DNA of 55,123 bases. Origin: an uncultured Bacteroidales bacterium. GTDB lineage: Bacteria; Bacteroidota; Bacteroidia; Bacteroidales; P3. Where the stretch lies: positions 5,690 to 60,812 of the forward strand of contig CAJOIV010000007.1 in NCBI GenBank assembly GCA_905234665.1, written 5' to 3'. The notes beneath the pieces are model-generated. The model had not been told where the DNA came from, did not search any database, and saw nothing but the letters and a program-made list of their open reading frames with translations. The first letter of the stretch is position 1; each line of letters starts with the position of its first letter. This document shows positions 1 to 7,438 of this stretch, piece by piece. The translations under genes were made by a program, and so were the position numbers.

Positions 1-720
1 GACGGGCAGCGCGGCGGCCTGCCGCAGCGTGTCGCGCCACGACTCCTCTGTCTGGCCGGGGATGCCGTAGATGAGGTCGATGGTGATATTGTCGAATCCT
101 GCCGCGGCGGCGGCATGGACAGCCTCGACGGCCTGGGCGGCGGTGTGGCGACGGCCGATGAGGCGCAACTCACTGTCCTGCAGCGACTGGATGCCGAGAC
201 TGAGGCGGTCGACGAGGCCGAGGGCGCGCAGGTCGGCGAGGTATTGGGGCGTGAGGTCCTCGGGGTTGGCCTCGAGGGTGCACTCCTCCAGGGCGGAGAG
301 GTCGTAGTTGGCGCGGAGGGCCTCCGCGATGCGGGCGAACAGGTCGATGGGCAGCAGCGAGGGGGTGCCGCCGCCGAAATAGACTGTCCGCACGGGACCT
401 TCCATGCTGTGGCGGCGCATCGCCAGCTCGCGGCAGAGGGCGTCGACATATCTGGACACACTCCTCCGCCCTTCGGGCACCTCCCCTAACTTAGGGGAGG
501 AGTGGCTGCCGCGGTCGTAAGCATAGTTAGAAGCAGGCTGTACCTCCGGCTGCTCCCCTAAGTTAGGGGAACTGTGGTCGGCGACCTTGTGGAGCCAGCT
601 GTCAGCTCTGCTGACTGAGGAGTGTGTCAAGGCAGCGGAGTGTGTCAAAACGATAGGCTGCGAGTAGAACGCGCAGTATGTGCACTTGCGGTGGCAGAAA
701 GGGATGTGGATGTAAATCAT
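1..720 (-). CDS. hemW: HemW-type radical SAM protein (coproporphyrinogen oxidase-like), 3'-truncated by window edge
   Basis: The minus strand is open from an ATG at 720 to base 1, giving 240 residues without a stop; the C-terminus lies outside the window. The N-terminus has the radical-SAM cysteines CHRKCTYC (C9, C13, C16), followed by YFGGGTPSLL, LEANPEDL and RLSLGIQSL, the usual HemW/HemN order. HemW is known as a haem chaperone and is often misnamed oxygen-independent coproporphyrinogen III oxidase. Oddity: between CAFYS (ends at residue 20) and RYVDALCREL (from residue 90) there are about 70 residues where the family normally has roughly 10-15. The extra segment coincides with a palindromic DNA element (separate entry). 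Haem chaperone versus oxidase cannot be decided from this fragment. Confidence 0.9.
   Translation of the reverse strand, partial: MIYIHIPFCHRKCTYCAFYSQPIVLTHSAALTHSSVSRADSWLHKVADHSSPNLGEQPEVQPASNYAYDRGSHSSPKLGEVPEGRRSVSRYVDALCRELAMRRHSMEGPVRTVYFGGGTPSLLPIDLFARIAEALRANYDLSALEECTLEANPEDLTPQYLADLRALGLVDRLSLGIQSLQDSELRLIGRRHTAAQAVEAVHAAAAAGFDNITIDLIYGIPGQTEESWRDTLRQAAALPV
455..646. repeat. 192-bp inverted-repeat (MITE/REP-like) element inserted in frame in hemW
   Basis: The segment begins with GACACACTCC (455-464) and ends with its exact reverse complement GGAGTGTGTC (637-646); a second copy of GGAGTGTGTC lies at 619-628. Inside are two near-identical palindromes built on TCCCCTAA-n-TTAGGGGA, at 480-500 (10-bp arms) and 554-570 (8-bp arms), and a small CCGCCCTTCGGGC stem at 467-479. 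The length is exactly 64 codons, and on the hemW strand it reads through without a stop (SSPNLGE and SSPKLGEVPEGRRS). There is no transposase. Boundaries are my choice from the terminal repeats; mobility is inferred. Confidence 0.75.
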
Positions 721-738
721 AGGCACCGGCCTCCGCCC

Positions 739-773
739 CAATTCTCATTTTTCAATTCTCAATTTTCAATTCC
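739..773. repeat. Degenerate tandem repeat (aattgaaaattgag type)
   Basis: Three to four iterations of a 10-13 nt unit reading AATTGAAAATTGAG on the minus strand. The last codons and stop of meaB (GIEN, stop TGA at 759-761) are made from the first unit. The same unit recurs at 2531-2566, 4949-4990 and 12524-12552. Confidence 0.7.
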
Positions 774-1859
774 CAGCAGCCTGTCGGCGGCGGCGTAGGC
801 GCTGATTTTGTTGTCGAGGATGGCCTGGCTCATCTCGGCGAGGCGCTCCTCCATGCCGGGGGCGCTGTAGAAACGGTCGCGCAGGCCGTTCTCGATGGCT
901 TCCTGCATGATGCGCAGGTTCTGCTGCTGCCGTTTGTGGTAGAAGAAGCCGTTGGCCTTGGTGAAGGTCACATACTCCATCACGTCGTTCCAGAGTTCCT
1001 GGACGCCCTCGTGGGTATATGCCGAGCAGAGCGACACCTTGACGGTCCATCCCGAATCGGGCATGGGAAAGAGGTGCAGGGCGTTGCGGTACTGCGTGGC
1101 GGCCAGCTCGGCGCGGGTGCGGTCGATGTCGCACTTGTTGATGGCAATCATGTCGGCCATCTCCATGATACCGCGCTTGATGCCCTGGAGCTCGTCGCCG
1201 GTGTTGGCCAGCTGGAGGAGGAGGAAGAAGTCGACCATCGAGTGTGCCGCCACCTCGCTCTGGCCCACGCCGACGGTCTCGACGATGACCACGTCGAACC
1301 CAGCGGCCTCGCAGAGGGTGATGATTTCGCGGGTCTTGCGGGCCACGCCGCCGAGGGAGCCTGCCGAGGGACTGGGCCGGATGAAGGCGTTGGGGTCGAC
1401 GGAGAGTTCCTCCATGCGGGTCTTGTCGCCGAGGATGCTTCCGCGGGAGCGTTCGCTGCTGGGGTCGATGGCGAGGACGGCCACCTTGTGGTTATGGGCC
1501 GTGAGGTATTTCCCGAGGGCCTCTATCGTGGTGCTCTTGCCGGCACCGGGCACGCCGGTGATGCCGAGGCGGACCGACTTCCCCGAGTAGGGCAGACAGC
1601 GTTCTATCACTTCGCGGGCTTTCTGCTGATGGGCATGCAGCGAGCTCTCCACCAGTGTGATGGCACGGCTCAGCAGGGTGCGGTCGCCATGCAGTATGCC
1701 GCTCACGAGATCTTCGACCGAAGGCTCCTGCTGACGACGGGCGCGCATGCGCTCGATATAGCTATTGCTCACCTGTTCAGGCTGTTGCACGCCTTCCTGC
1801 ACACTGAGGGCCGTCTCGTAGTCGAAATTGCTGTATAAATGCTTGTCTTCAGGGGTCAT
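759..1859 (-). CDS. meaB: MeaB/ArgK-type G3E GTPase, methylmalonyl-CoA mutase chaperone
   Basis: The 366-residue protein shows the P-loop GVPGAGKS (102-109), the switch segment VETVGVGQSE (193-202) and the base-specificity motif NKCD (241-244), in the MeaB/ArgK arrangement and at the expected length. Family members load or protect adenosylcobalamin in methylmalonyl-CoA mutase and act in the cytoplasm. No mutase gene lies in this window, so the partner is presumably encoded elsewhere. It follows hemW's start at 720 by 38 bp on the same strand, so the two may be co-transcribed (meaB first). The start at 1859 gives a normal family N-terminus; no clear promoter was seen upstream. Confidence 0.93.
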   Translation of the reverse strand: MTPEDKHLYSNFDYETALSVQEGVQQPEQVSNSYIERMRARRQQEPSVEDLVSGILHGDRTLLSRAITLVESSLHAHQQKAREVIERCLPYSGKSVRLGITGVPGAGKSTTIEALGKYLTAHNHKVAVLAIDPSSERSRGSILGDKTRMEELSVDPNAFIRPSPSAGSLGGVARKTREIITLCEAAGFDVVIVETVGVGQSEVAAHSMVDFFLLLQLANTGDELQGIKRGIMEMADMIAINKCDIDRTRAELAATQYRNALHLFPMPDSGWTVKVSLCSAYTHEGVQELWNDVMEYVTFTKANGFFYHKRQQQNLRIMQEAIENGLRDRFYSAPGMEERLAEMSQAILDNKISAYAAADRLLGIEN

Positions 1860-1936
1860 TTGCAGTTCTTTTTAGTGTTTGGGGCTATTTGTAAGGGTTT
1901 CATTCTTAGTGCCGAAAGATTTTTTTTCTCAAAATA

Positions 1937-1968
1937 TTTGGTCATGTCGGGAATTGTGAGTATCTTTG
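1937..1968 (+). promoter_or_regulatory. Bacteroidetes-type promoter for tRNA-Met
   Basis: TTTG at 1937-1940 and TATCTTTG at 1961-1968 are separated by 20 nt, matching the Bacteroidetes -33/-7 consensus TTTG-N19-21-TAnnTTTG. Transcription would start near 1975, about 15 nt before the mature tRNA. Confidence 0.85.
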
Positions 1969-1990
1969 CACCCGTTTTTGAGAGAACGAC

Positions 1991-2067
1991 GGCGGGATAG
2001 CTCAGCTGGTTAGAGCGCTGGATTCATAACCCGGAGGTCATCAGTTCAAGTCTGATTCCCGCTACCA
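1991..2067 (+). tRNA. tRNA-Met (CAT)
   Basis: Full cloverleaf: acceptor GGCGGGA/TCCCGCT, D arm GCTC-AGCTGGTTA-GAGC, anticodon loop TTCATAA with anticodon CAT, T arm ATCAG-TTCAAGT-CTGAT, discriminator A and an encoded CCA (2065-2067). The first acceptor pair is G-T and the anticodon stem closes with an A-C mismatch at 31/39. The D-arm and acceptor sequence favour elongator tRNA-Met; a CAT anticodon alone cannot exclude the lysidine-modified Ile form. Confidence 0.93.
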
Positions 2068-2072
2068 CGAGA

Positions 2073-2105
2073 GGCACTTGCAGAGGCAGGTGCCTTTCTT
2101 TTTTT
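2073..2105 (+). terminator. Intrinsic terminator after tRNA-Met
   Basis: GGCACTTGC (2073-2081), loop AGAG, GCAGGTGCC (2086-2094) form a 9-bp stem with one G-T pair, followed by TTTCTTTTTTT. Confidence 0.9.
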
Positions 2106-2113
2106 GTCGTGCA

Positions 2114-2599
2114 TCAGATGTCGTCCTCGCTTTCCGGCACCATCTCGTTCCAGTCGATCTGCATGGGGTAGATATTGTCGCGGATGATGGTCCCGGGGTA
2201 GTCGGCGCGGATGCGCTGCAGGAAGAGGTAGGCCTCGAGACGTGTGCGGAAGTCGCCCACCTTCACCTTGAAATTGGGTTCGTCGTACACCACGTAGGCC
2301 TCCACCTCGGGGTAGGATGCCTTGAGGCGTTCCTTCATCTCGAAGGCGCGGTTTTTGGAGGCGGTGCCCGAGAGGGACGCCACCTGGATGCGGAATCCCG
2401 GGATGGTGCGGACGCGTTCGTTGAGGTCGATATGTTTCTCCACCAGCTGCGACACGGCCACGTCGCCGGTAACCACGACGCTGCCCTTGCTGCGGTTGCC
2501 GCCATAGGTGTAGCGGCTCTGGGCCTGGGCTGAATTGAAAATTGAAAATTGAAAACTGATAATTATCGCTGTGGCGATGATGAGAAGGGCCTTTTTCAT
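2114..2599 (-). CDS. Secreted SPOR-domain protein
   Basis: 161 residues with a Sec signal peptide (MKKALLIIATAIIIS..., likely cut after AQA at about residue 27). Residues about 68-148 fit a SPOR fold: FRIQVASLSG, a helix rich in K/R and E, then FKVKVGDFRTRLEAYLFLQRI. SPOR domains bind denuded peptidoglycan glycans, typically at division septa, so a periplasmic wall-associated role is likely. The hydrophobic stretch FQFSIFNS of the signal peptide is encoded by the aattgaaaatt repeat (2531-2566), an unusual origin for a leader. It lies downstream of the stress-protein gene at 2645-3460 with only a repeat between them, so co-transcription is likely. Confidence 0.82.
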   Translation of the reverse strand: MKKALLIIATAIIISFQFSIFNSAQAQSRYTYGGNRSKGSVVVTGDVAVSQLVEKHIDLNERVRTIPGFRIQVASLSGTASKNRAFEMKERLKASYPEVEAYVVYDEPNFKVKVGDFRTRLEAYLFLQRIRADYPGTIIRDNIYPMQIDWNEMVPESEDDI

Positions 2600-2640
2600 A
2601 ATTCCTAATTTCTCATTCCTAATTCCTAATTCCTCATCCT
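2599..2640. repeat. Degenerate tandem repeat (attaggaatt type)
   Basis: AATTCCTAATT-like units iterate four times between the stop of the stress-protein gene and the start of the SPOR gene. On the minus strand it reads as GAATTAGGAATTAGG, the class seen again at 19315-19348. Confidence 0.7.
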
Positions 2641-2644
2641 CAAG

Positions 2645-3460
2645 CTATTTCGACACCATGAAGAGTTCCTCGGGGCGGATGGTGCAGATGGGGATGGTCG
2701 AGAGGGTGAGCATCTGCTCGGCATAGTTGCCGAGGATGAAGCTGGTGAGCGACGACTCCTGCTCGGTCATGATGACAATCAGGTCGGCCTTGACCTTCTC
2801 GGCATATTCCAACGTTGTCAGCGTGAGGTTCTTGGGCACCGAGACGCATTCGTACCTGTACCTTACCTCCTGCTTGGCGAGGTAGGCTCCGGACACCTTG
2901 ACATAGCCGTTGACCATGCTCCTGATGTCGGGGCTTTCGGAAGTGTAGAGGCCCAGGAGGTGGATCTCCGACCCAAAACACCGGGCGAACTTGACTGCCG
3001 TGGGGAGTTTCTGCCGTGTCTCGCTGGTATTGTCGATTGGCACGACGATGCGTTCGAGGGCCTTGTTGAAGTTGAAATCCTCGCGGATGGTCAGCACGGG
3101 GCAGGGCGCCTCGGCGATGGTGCGGTAGGTGTTGCGGCCAATCCAGTTCTTGGTGAATCCCGACATGCCGTGGGTGCCCACGACGATGAGCTCGGCGGCG
3201 TCCTCTTTGGCCTGCTCGCAGAGCTCGTCCGACACCTTGCCTTCGCGAATCACATATTCCATCTTGATGTCCTTCAGCAGATGGGCCACGCCGGCGTTGC
3301 GGCGTTCTATTTCGGCGCGTATGGGAGTCTCATCCTCGTTCTTCTCCTTCACATAGACCAGGCGCAGGTCGAGCTGCGCGCGGTTGGCTATGTCGATGGC
3401 CAGGTCCACCGCGATGGCGGAACCCTTGGAGAAATCGAATCCGACTAATATCTTACTCAT
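2645..3460 (-). CDS. Tandem universal stress protein (UspA family)
   Basis: 271 residues made of two Usp domains. Domain 1 (1 to about 146) starts MSKILVGFDFS and carries the nucleotide-site signature GTHGMSGFTKNWIGRNTYRT. Domain 2 (about 147-271) starts RIVVPIDNT and ends with a degenerate signature (MTEQESSLTSFILGNYAEQM), so only the first domain looks able to bind ATP in the canonical way. Cytoplasmic stress or energy-state responder by family. The ATG at 3460 sits 24 nt downstream of a promoter-like -7 box (3484-3491, minus). Confidence 0.9.
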   Translation of the reverse strand: MSKILVGFDFSKGSAIAVDLAIDIANRAQLDLRLVYVKEKNEDETPIRAEIERRNAGVAHLLKDIKMEYVIREGKVSDELCEQAKEDAAELIVVGTHGMSGFTKNWIGRNTYRTIAEAPCPVLTIREDFNFNKALERIVVPIDNTSETRQKLPTAVKFARCFGSEIHLLGLYTSESPDIRSMVNGYVKVSGAYLAKQEVRYRYECVSVPKNLTLTTLEYAEKVKADLIVIMTEQESSLTSFILGNYAEQMLTLSTIPICTIRPEELFMVSK

Positions 3461-3483
3461 ATGTTCATAGTATTTGGACGATG

Positions 3484-3515
3484 CAAAATTACACTTTTTT
3501 TTTCACCCGCACAAT
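3484..3515 (-). promoter_or_regulatory. Probable promoter for the usp-SPOR unit
   Basis: On the minus strand TAATTTTG (3491 to 3484) matches TAnnTTTG; 20 nt upstream is ATTG (3515 to 3512), one mismatch from TTTG. The short leader to the ATG at 3460 is typical of Bacteroidetes. Confidence 0.55.
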
Positions 3516-3681
3516 GATTATATAATATTTAACATTCCCCTCCCGCGCCGCACAGGACATAGTGTGCAAGGCGACAACGCATTGCAGTCCTTCCCGCCGT
3601 CGACGGGATTCCGCGGTCCTGAGCCTTCGGACCGACGGAAACCGCGTCTCGTCGCAGGTTTCTTCCGAATTATTGGCCGTC

Positions 3682-3839
3682 TTGCCGCCGCCTCGGGGCG
3701 GGCTCGGTGCGCCCTCGTTTCTTCTTCGATTGTTCTTCGTTTGTTCTTCGATTCTTCTTCGTTTTGTAAACGGAATACAATCGAAGAACAAACGAAGAAC
3801 AAACAGCCTTCAAACGAGGGGGCGCACAAGGGGCGGCAA
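3682..3839. repeat. Large foldback (long inverted repeat) element in the usp-rnf intergenic region
   Basis: The 580-bp gap 3461-4040 has no credible gene. Its core is a foldback: the 24-nt stretch 3730-3753 (built of TTGTTCTTCG units) is exactly complementary to 3779-3802; outward, GTGCGCCCTCGTTT (3707-3720) pairs with AAACGAGG...GCGCAC (3812-3827, two extra G), and TTGCCGCC (3682-3689) with GGCGGCAA (3832-3839). The loop is 3754-3778. Short open frames here are Lys/Arg/Asn-rich or Phe/Ser-rich products of the repeat and are not called. The left part (3541-3680) holds further GC-rich stems such as GGTCC/GGACC. Function unknown. Confidence 0.75.
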
Positions 3840-3951
3840 AGGAGGTGCCGCGGAGGGGGTAAAGAGGGGGAAAAGACGGGGAACAGCAAGGGCTCCGGCG
3901 AGGGTGTCGGCGCGGCTGTTCATATCTTTGTATAAAAAAATACAAAAAGAA

Positions 3952-3982
3952 TTTGCAGAAAAGAAAAAAAAGCGTATCTTTG
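3952..3982 (+). promoter_or_regulatory. Promoter of the rnf operon
   Basis: TTTG (3952-3955), 19 nt, TATCTTTG (3975-3982): an exact Bacteroidetes -33/-7 pair, about 58 nt before the rnfB ATG. A second TATCTTTG at 3923-3930 lacks a -33 partner. Confidence 0.85.
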
Positions 3983-4040
3983 CATTTTAATAATAATACA
4001 CCAAAATAGCGACAAAAAACTCCTAAAACACCGAAATACA

Positions 4041-4955
4041 ATGACCAGCACGATTCTGACGGCGGTACTCGCCCTTGGCGTTACAGGCGCCATCTTTGCT
4101 GTTGTGCTCTATTTTGTGGCACAGAAATTCAAAGTCATCGAAGACCCGATGATTGACCAGATTGCCGAGGTGCTCCCCGGCGCCAACTGCGGCGGCTGCG
4201 GCAAGGCAGGCTGCCGTGCCCTGGCCGAGGCCTTCGTGAAACAGGGCAACATGGAGGGGCTGCGCTGCCCCGCGGGCGGCGACGCCGTGAACAACAAGGT
4301 TGCCGAAATCCTGGGCGTGGCCGCCGAGGCCTCCGAGCCCAAGGTGGCCGTGGTGCGCTGCAAGCCCGACTGCGGCGGCAACGTGCTGCGCAACAGCTAC
4401 GACGGACTCAAGGACTGCGCCTTCGCCCACAGCCTCTACACCGGCTCGACGGGCTGCGCCTTCGGGTGCCTGGGACTGGGCAGCTGCGCGGCGGCATGCC
4501 AGTTCGACGCCATCGCGATGGACCCCGAGAAAGGCACCCCCGTGGTGGACGAAGAGAAGTGCGTGGCCTGCGGCGCGTGCGTCAAGGCCTGCCCGCGCGG
4601 CGTCATCGAACTGCGCAACAAGGGCAACAAGAACCGGCGCGTCTATGTGGAGTGCGTCAACAAGGAGAAAGGCGCGGCGGCGCGCAAGACCTGCGGCAAC
4701 GCCTGCATCGGCTGCGGCAAGTGCGCCAAGACCTGCCCCTTCGAGGCCATCACGGTGGAGAACAACGTGGCCTACATCGACTTCGCCAAGTGCAAGGCCT
4801 GCCGCAAGTGCGTGACGGAGTGCCCCACGGGTGCCATCCGCGACGTCAACTTCCCCGCCCCGGCCAAGAAGCCCGAGCCCCCCGCACCGGCACCCGCTCC
4901 CGCAGCGGCTCCCGCCCCTGAGGCTCCCAAGCCCGAAGCCCCCGCGGAAAATTGA
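4041..4955 (+). CDS. rnfB: RnfB, electron-transport complex ferredoxin subunit
   Basis: 304 residues. An N-terminal membrane helix (about 5-26) is followed by the Rnf-specific Fe4S4 motif C50-GGC-GKAGC58 with a fourth Cys at LRC76, and then ferredoxin-like clusters: CAFGCLGLGSCAAAC, CVACGACVKACP, CIGCGKCAKTCP and CKACRKCVTECP. RnfB feeds electrons from reduced ferredoxin into the membrane complex, which reduces NAD+ and pumps ions. First gene of the operon, preceded by a good promoter. The last 30 residues are a Pro/Ala tail, and the terminal AEN plus stop are formed from the intergenic repeat at 4949-4990. Confidence 0.96.
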   Translation: MTSTILTAVLALGVTGAIFAVVLYFVAQKFKVIEDPMIDQIAEVLPGANCGGCGKAGCRALAEAFVKQGNMEGLRCPAGGDAVNNKVAEILGVAAEASEPKVAVVRCKPDCGGNVLRNSYDGLKDCAFAHSLYTGSTGCAFGCLGLGSCAAACQFDAIAMDPEKGTPVVDEEKCVACGACVKACPRGVIELRNKGNKNRRVYVECVNKEKGAAARKTCGNACIGCGKCAKTCPFEAITVENNVAYIDFAKCKACRKCVTECPTGAIRDVNFPAPAKKPEPPAPAPAPAAAPAPEAPKPEAPAEN

Positions 4956-4990
4956 AAATCGAGAATTGCAAATTGAAAATCGAGAATTGT
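4949..4990. repeat. Degenerate tandem repeat between rnfB and rnfC
   Basis: AAAATTGAAAATCGAGAATTG-type units iterate about three times and fill the whole intercistronic gap, supplying the rnfB stop and ending directly at the rnfC start. Confidence 0.75.
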
Positions 4991-4991
4991 G

Positions 4992-6320
4992 ATGAAGACA
5001 TTCAAAATGGGTGGTGTCCACCCCGAAGAGAACAAGATATCGACCCACGCGGTCATTGAACAGATGCCCCTGCCCAAGCAGGTGGCTGTGTTGACAAGCC
5101 AGCACCTCGGCGCCCCCGCCACGCCCATCGTGGCCAAAGGCGACAAGGTGAAAGTGGGACAGCTGATTGCCGAGGCGCAGGCCTTCATGTGCGCCAACGT
5201 CCACTCGCCCGTGAGCGGCACGGTGAACAAAATCGACGTCTGCAAGGATGCCTTCGGCCTGACGAAGACAGCCATCTACATCGACGTGGAGGGCGACGAG
5301 TGGGTCGAGGGTGTCGACCTGACGCCCGACATCAAGCGCGAATGCACCCTCGAGCCCAAAGACATCGTGGCCAAGCTGAAGGCCATGGGCATCGTGGGCC
5401 TGGGCGGCGCCACATTCCCTGCACATATAAAATATAGTATACCCGAGGGCAAGAAAGCCGAGTACCTCATCATCAACGCCGCCGAGTGCGAGCCCTACCT
5501 GACGTCGGACCACCGCGTCATGCTGGAGCATGCCGAGGAGGTGTGCATCGGCGTGAGCATCCTGCGCAAGGCGCTGGGCGTGCCCAACGCCTACATCGGC
5601 ATCGAGAGCAACAAGCCCGACGCCATCGCCAAGATGACCGAGACCGCCAAGGGGTTCGAGGGCATCATCGTCGAGCCGCTGAAAGTGAAGTACCCGCAAG
5701 GTGCAGAGAAACAGCTCATCAACGCCATCACGGGCCGCAAGGTGCCCAGCGGCAAGCTGCCCATCGACGTGGGCTGCGTGGTGAGCAACGTGGGCACCAG
5801 CTTCGCCGTCTACGAGGCCATCCAGAAGAACAAGCCCCTCGTGGAGAACATCCTCACCGTGACAGGCAAGAAACTGCCGTCGCAGCACAACTACCAGGTG
5901 CGCGTGGGCATCACCTACAACGACATCATCCGCCACGCCTTGGGCGCGCTGCCCGAGACCACCGGCAAGGTGGTGAGCGGCGGCACGATGATGGGCAAGG
6001 CCGTCTGCAACCTCGACGGTCCCACCACCAAGGGCGCCAGCAGCGTGCTGGTCATCGACGAGGGCGAGGCACGCCGCGCGCCGGAGACCAACTGCATCCG
6101 CTGCGGCAAGTGCATGCACGCCTGCCCCATGGGCCTGGAGCCCTACCTCTTCTCGGCCCTGGTCAAGAACGGCCGCATCGAGGAGGCCGGCAAGCACAAC
6201 ATCCTCGACTGCATCGAGTGCGGATGCTGCTTCTTCAGCTGCCCGGCCAACAAGCCGCTGACCGACGAGATACGCCTCGGCAAGAACAAACTGCGCGCCC
6301 TCATGGCAGCTAAGAAGTAA
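4992..6320 (+). CDS. rnfC: RnfC, NADH-binding subunit of the Rnf complex
   Basis: 442 residues from the ATG at 4992; a GTG at 4989 is in frame immediately before it, but the ATG is the likelier start. The N-terminal lobe (KMGGVHPEENK, MPLPKQVAVLTSQHLG) and the Rossmann-like FMN/NADH region (GIVGLGGATFPAHIKY, INAAECEPYLT) are typical. Two C-terminal Fe4S4 motifs, CIRCGKCMHACP and CIECGCCFFSCP, relay electrons. It is shorter than proteobacterial RnfC, which carries a long repeat tail. Peripheral cytoplasmic subunit passing electrons to NAD+. Confidence 0.96.
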   Translation: MKTFKMGGVHPEENKISTHAVIEQMPLPKQVAVLTSQHLGAPATPIVAKGDKVKVGQLIAEAQAFMCANVHSPVSGTVNKIDVCKDAFGLTKTAIYIDVEGDEWVEGVDLTPDIKRECTLEPKDIVAKLKAMGIVGLGGATFPAHIKYSIPEGKKAEYLIINAAECEPYLTSDHRVMLEHAEEVCIGVSILRKALGVPNAYIGIESNKPDAIAKMTETAKGFEGIIVEPLKVKYPQGAEKQLINAITGRKVPSGKLPIDVGCVVSNVGTSFAVYEAIQKNKPLVENILTVTGKKLPSQHNYQVRVGITYNDIIRHALGALPETTGKVVSGGTMMGKAVCNLDGPTTKGASSVLVIDEGEARRAPETNCIRCGKCMHACPMGLEPYLFSALVKNGRIEEAGKHNILDCIECGCCFFSCPANKPLTDEIRLGKNKLRALMAAKK

Positions 6321-6352
6321 GAACCAAGAAGTAAGAACTAAGAAGTATAATA
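6311..6352. repeat. Degenerate tandem repeat between rnfC and rnfD
   Basis: Units of AAGAAGTAAGAAC iterate three times and include the rnfC stop (TAA in AAGAAGTAA). The same class follows yajC at 23441-23477. Confidence 0.75.
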
Positions 6353-6361
6353 CCTATAACA

Positions 6362-7366
6362 ATGAATATACTGAGTGTTTCCGGGTCGCCGCATGTCCAC
6401 AGCGACGAGAGTACCAAGAAAATCATGTGGCGCGTCAATCTGGCCCTCGTGCCGATGCTGCTGGTGGGCATTGCCTACTTCGGGCTCAACGCCTTAATCA
6501 TCAGCCTCGTCTCGGTGGCCTGCTGCTGCCTGTTCCAGTGGCTGATAGAGAAATTCATCATGAAGGTGCCGAGCACCGTGTGCGACGGCTCGGCCGTGGT
6601 CACGGGCCTTCTGCTGGCCTTCAACGTGCCCGCCACGCGCGAGATGATGTGGATCGTGGCCATCGGCGCCCTGGTGGCCATCGGTGTGGGCAAGATGACC
6701 TTCGGCGGACTGGGCAAGAACCCCTTCAACCCCGCCCTGGTGGGACGTGTGTTCCTGCTCATCTCCTTCCCCGTGCAGATGACCACGTGGCCCAAGGTGG
6801 GCGGCCTGTTCAGCCAGATGGGCAGCATACCCACCATCACCCCTGAAGAGGCGGCACGCCTGGGAGTCGACGCCACCACAGGGGCCACGCCTCTGGGACT
6901 CCTCAAGGAGGGAGGCGTCGAGGCCCTGCCCCAGGCCTGGGACCTGTTCATCGGGCATGTGGGCGGCTCCTTTGGTGAGATTTCGGCCCTGGCCATCCTC
7001 ATCGGCGCCATCTACCTGCTGTGCCGCAAGATTATCACCTGGCACATCCCCGTGGCCTTCATCGGCACGGCAGCCATCTTCAGCGCCATCCTGTGGGCGG
7101 TGGATCCCACAACCCACATCGACCCGCTGACCACCATCCTGACGGGCGGCATCATGCTGGGAGCCTGCTTCATGGCCACCGACATGGTCACCTCGCCCAT
7201 GGCCAAGAGCGGACAGCTCATCTTCGGCGCGGGGTGCGGCCTGCTGACCATCATCATCCGCACCTGGGGCGCCTACCCCGAGGGCGTGAGCTTCGCCATC
7301 CTGCTGATGAACAGCGTGACGCCCCTCATCAACCGCTGGTGCAAACCCAAGAGATTCGCCTGTTAA
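6362..7366 (+). CDS. rnfD: RnfD, membrane flavoprotein subunit of the Rnf complex
   Basis: 334 residues with multiple membrane helices. N-terminal SGSPHVHSDESTKKIMWRVN and the segment GGLGKNPFNPALVGRVFL are RnfD/NqrB signatures. TGATPL (in DATTGATPLGLLK) contains the Thr that carries covalently bound FMN in this family. Integral inner-membrane subunit between the RnfG flavin and the ion-translocating core. Starts 42 bp after rnfC across a repeat-filled gap. Confidence 0.96.
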   Translation: MNILSVSGSPHVHSDESTKKIMWRVNLALVPMLLVGIAYFGLNALIISLVSVACCCLFQWLIEKFIMKVPSTVCDGSAVVTGLLLAFNVPATREMMWIVAIGALVAIGVGKMTFGGLGKNPFNPALVGRVFLLISFPVQMTTWPKVGGLFSQMGSIPTITPEEAARLGVDATTGATPLGLLKEGGVEALPQAWDLFIGHVGGSFGEISALAILIGAIYLLCRKIITWHIPVAFIGTAAIFSAILWAVDPTTHIDPLTTILTGGIMLGACFMATDMVTSPMAKSGQLIFGAGCGLLTIIIRTWGAYPEGVSFAILLMNSVTPLINRWCKPKRFAC

Positions 7367-7410
7367 CACTAGTAGGACTAGTACGACTAGTAGGACTAGT
7401 GAGACTAGGA
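7367..7410. repeat. Degenerate tandem repeat between rnfD and rnfG
   Basis: Four to five iterations of ACTAGTAGG, a unit containing the palindrome ACTAGT, immediately after the rnfD stop. A sister array lies at 25955-25990. Confidence 0.75.
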
Positions 7411-7438
7411 AAAACAAGAACCCAGAAAATCAAAGACA

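Noticed and set aside
936..1838. Long plus-strand open frame (300 codons) opposite meaB
   Set aside because: Antisense shadow of a high-GC gene with codon-position bias; low-complexity Gly/Val/His product, no family motif.
3923..3930. Second rnf promoter (TATCTTTG)
   Set aside because: No TTTG at the required distance; the pair at 3952/3975 is complete.
3474..4041. Several short open frames in the usp-rnf gap
   Set aside because: They translate the foldback repeat (Lys/Asn/Arg or Phe/Ser runs) and overlap the rnf promoter.
4023..6197. Long minus-strand open frame (724 codons) opposite rnfB/rnfC
   Set aside because: Spans two confirmed genes and their repeat-filled gap; composition is the complement of GC-rich codons.
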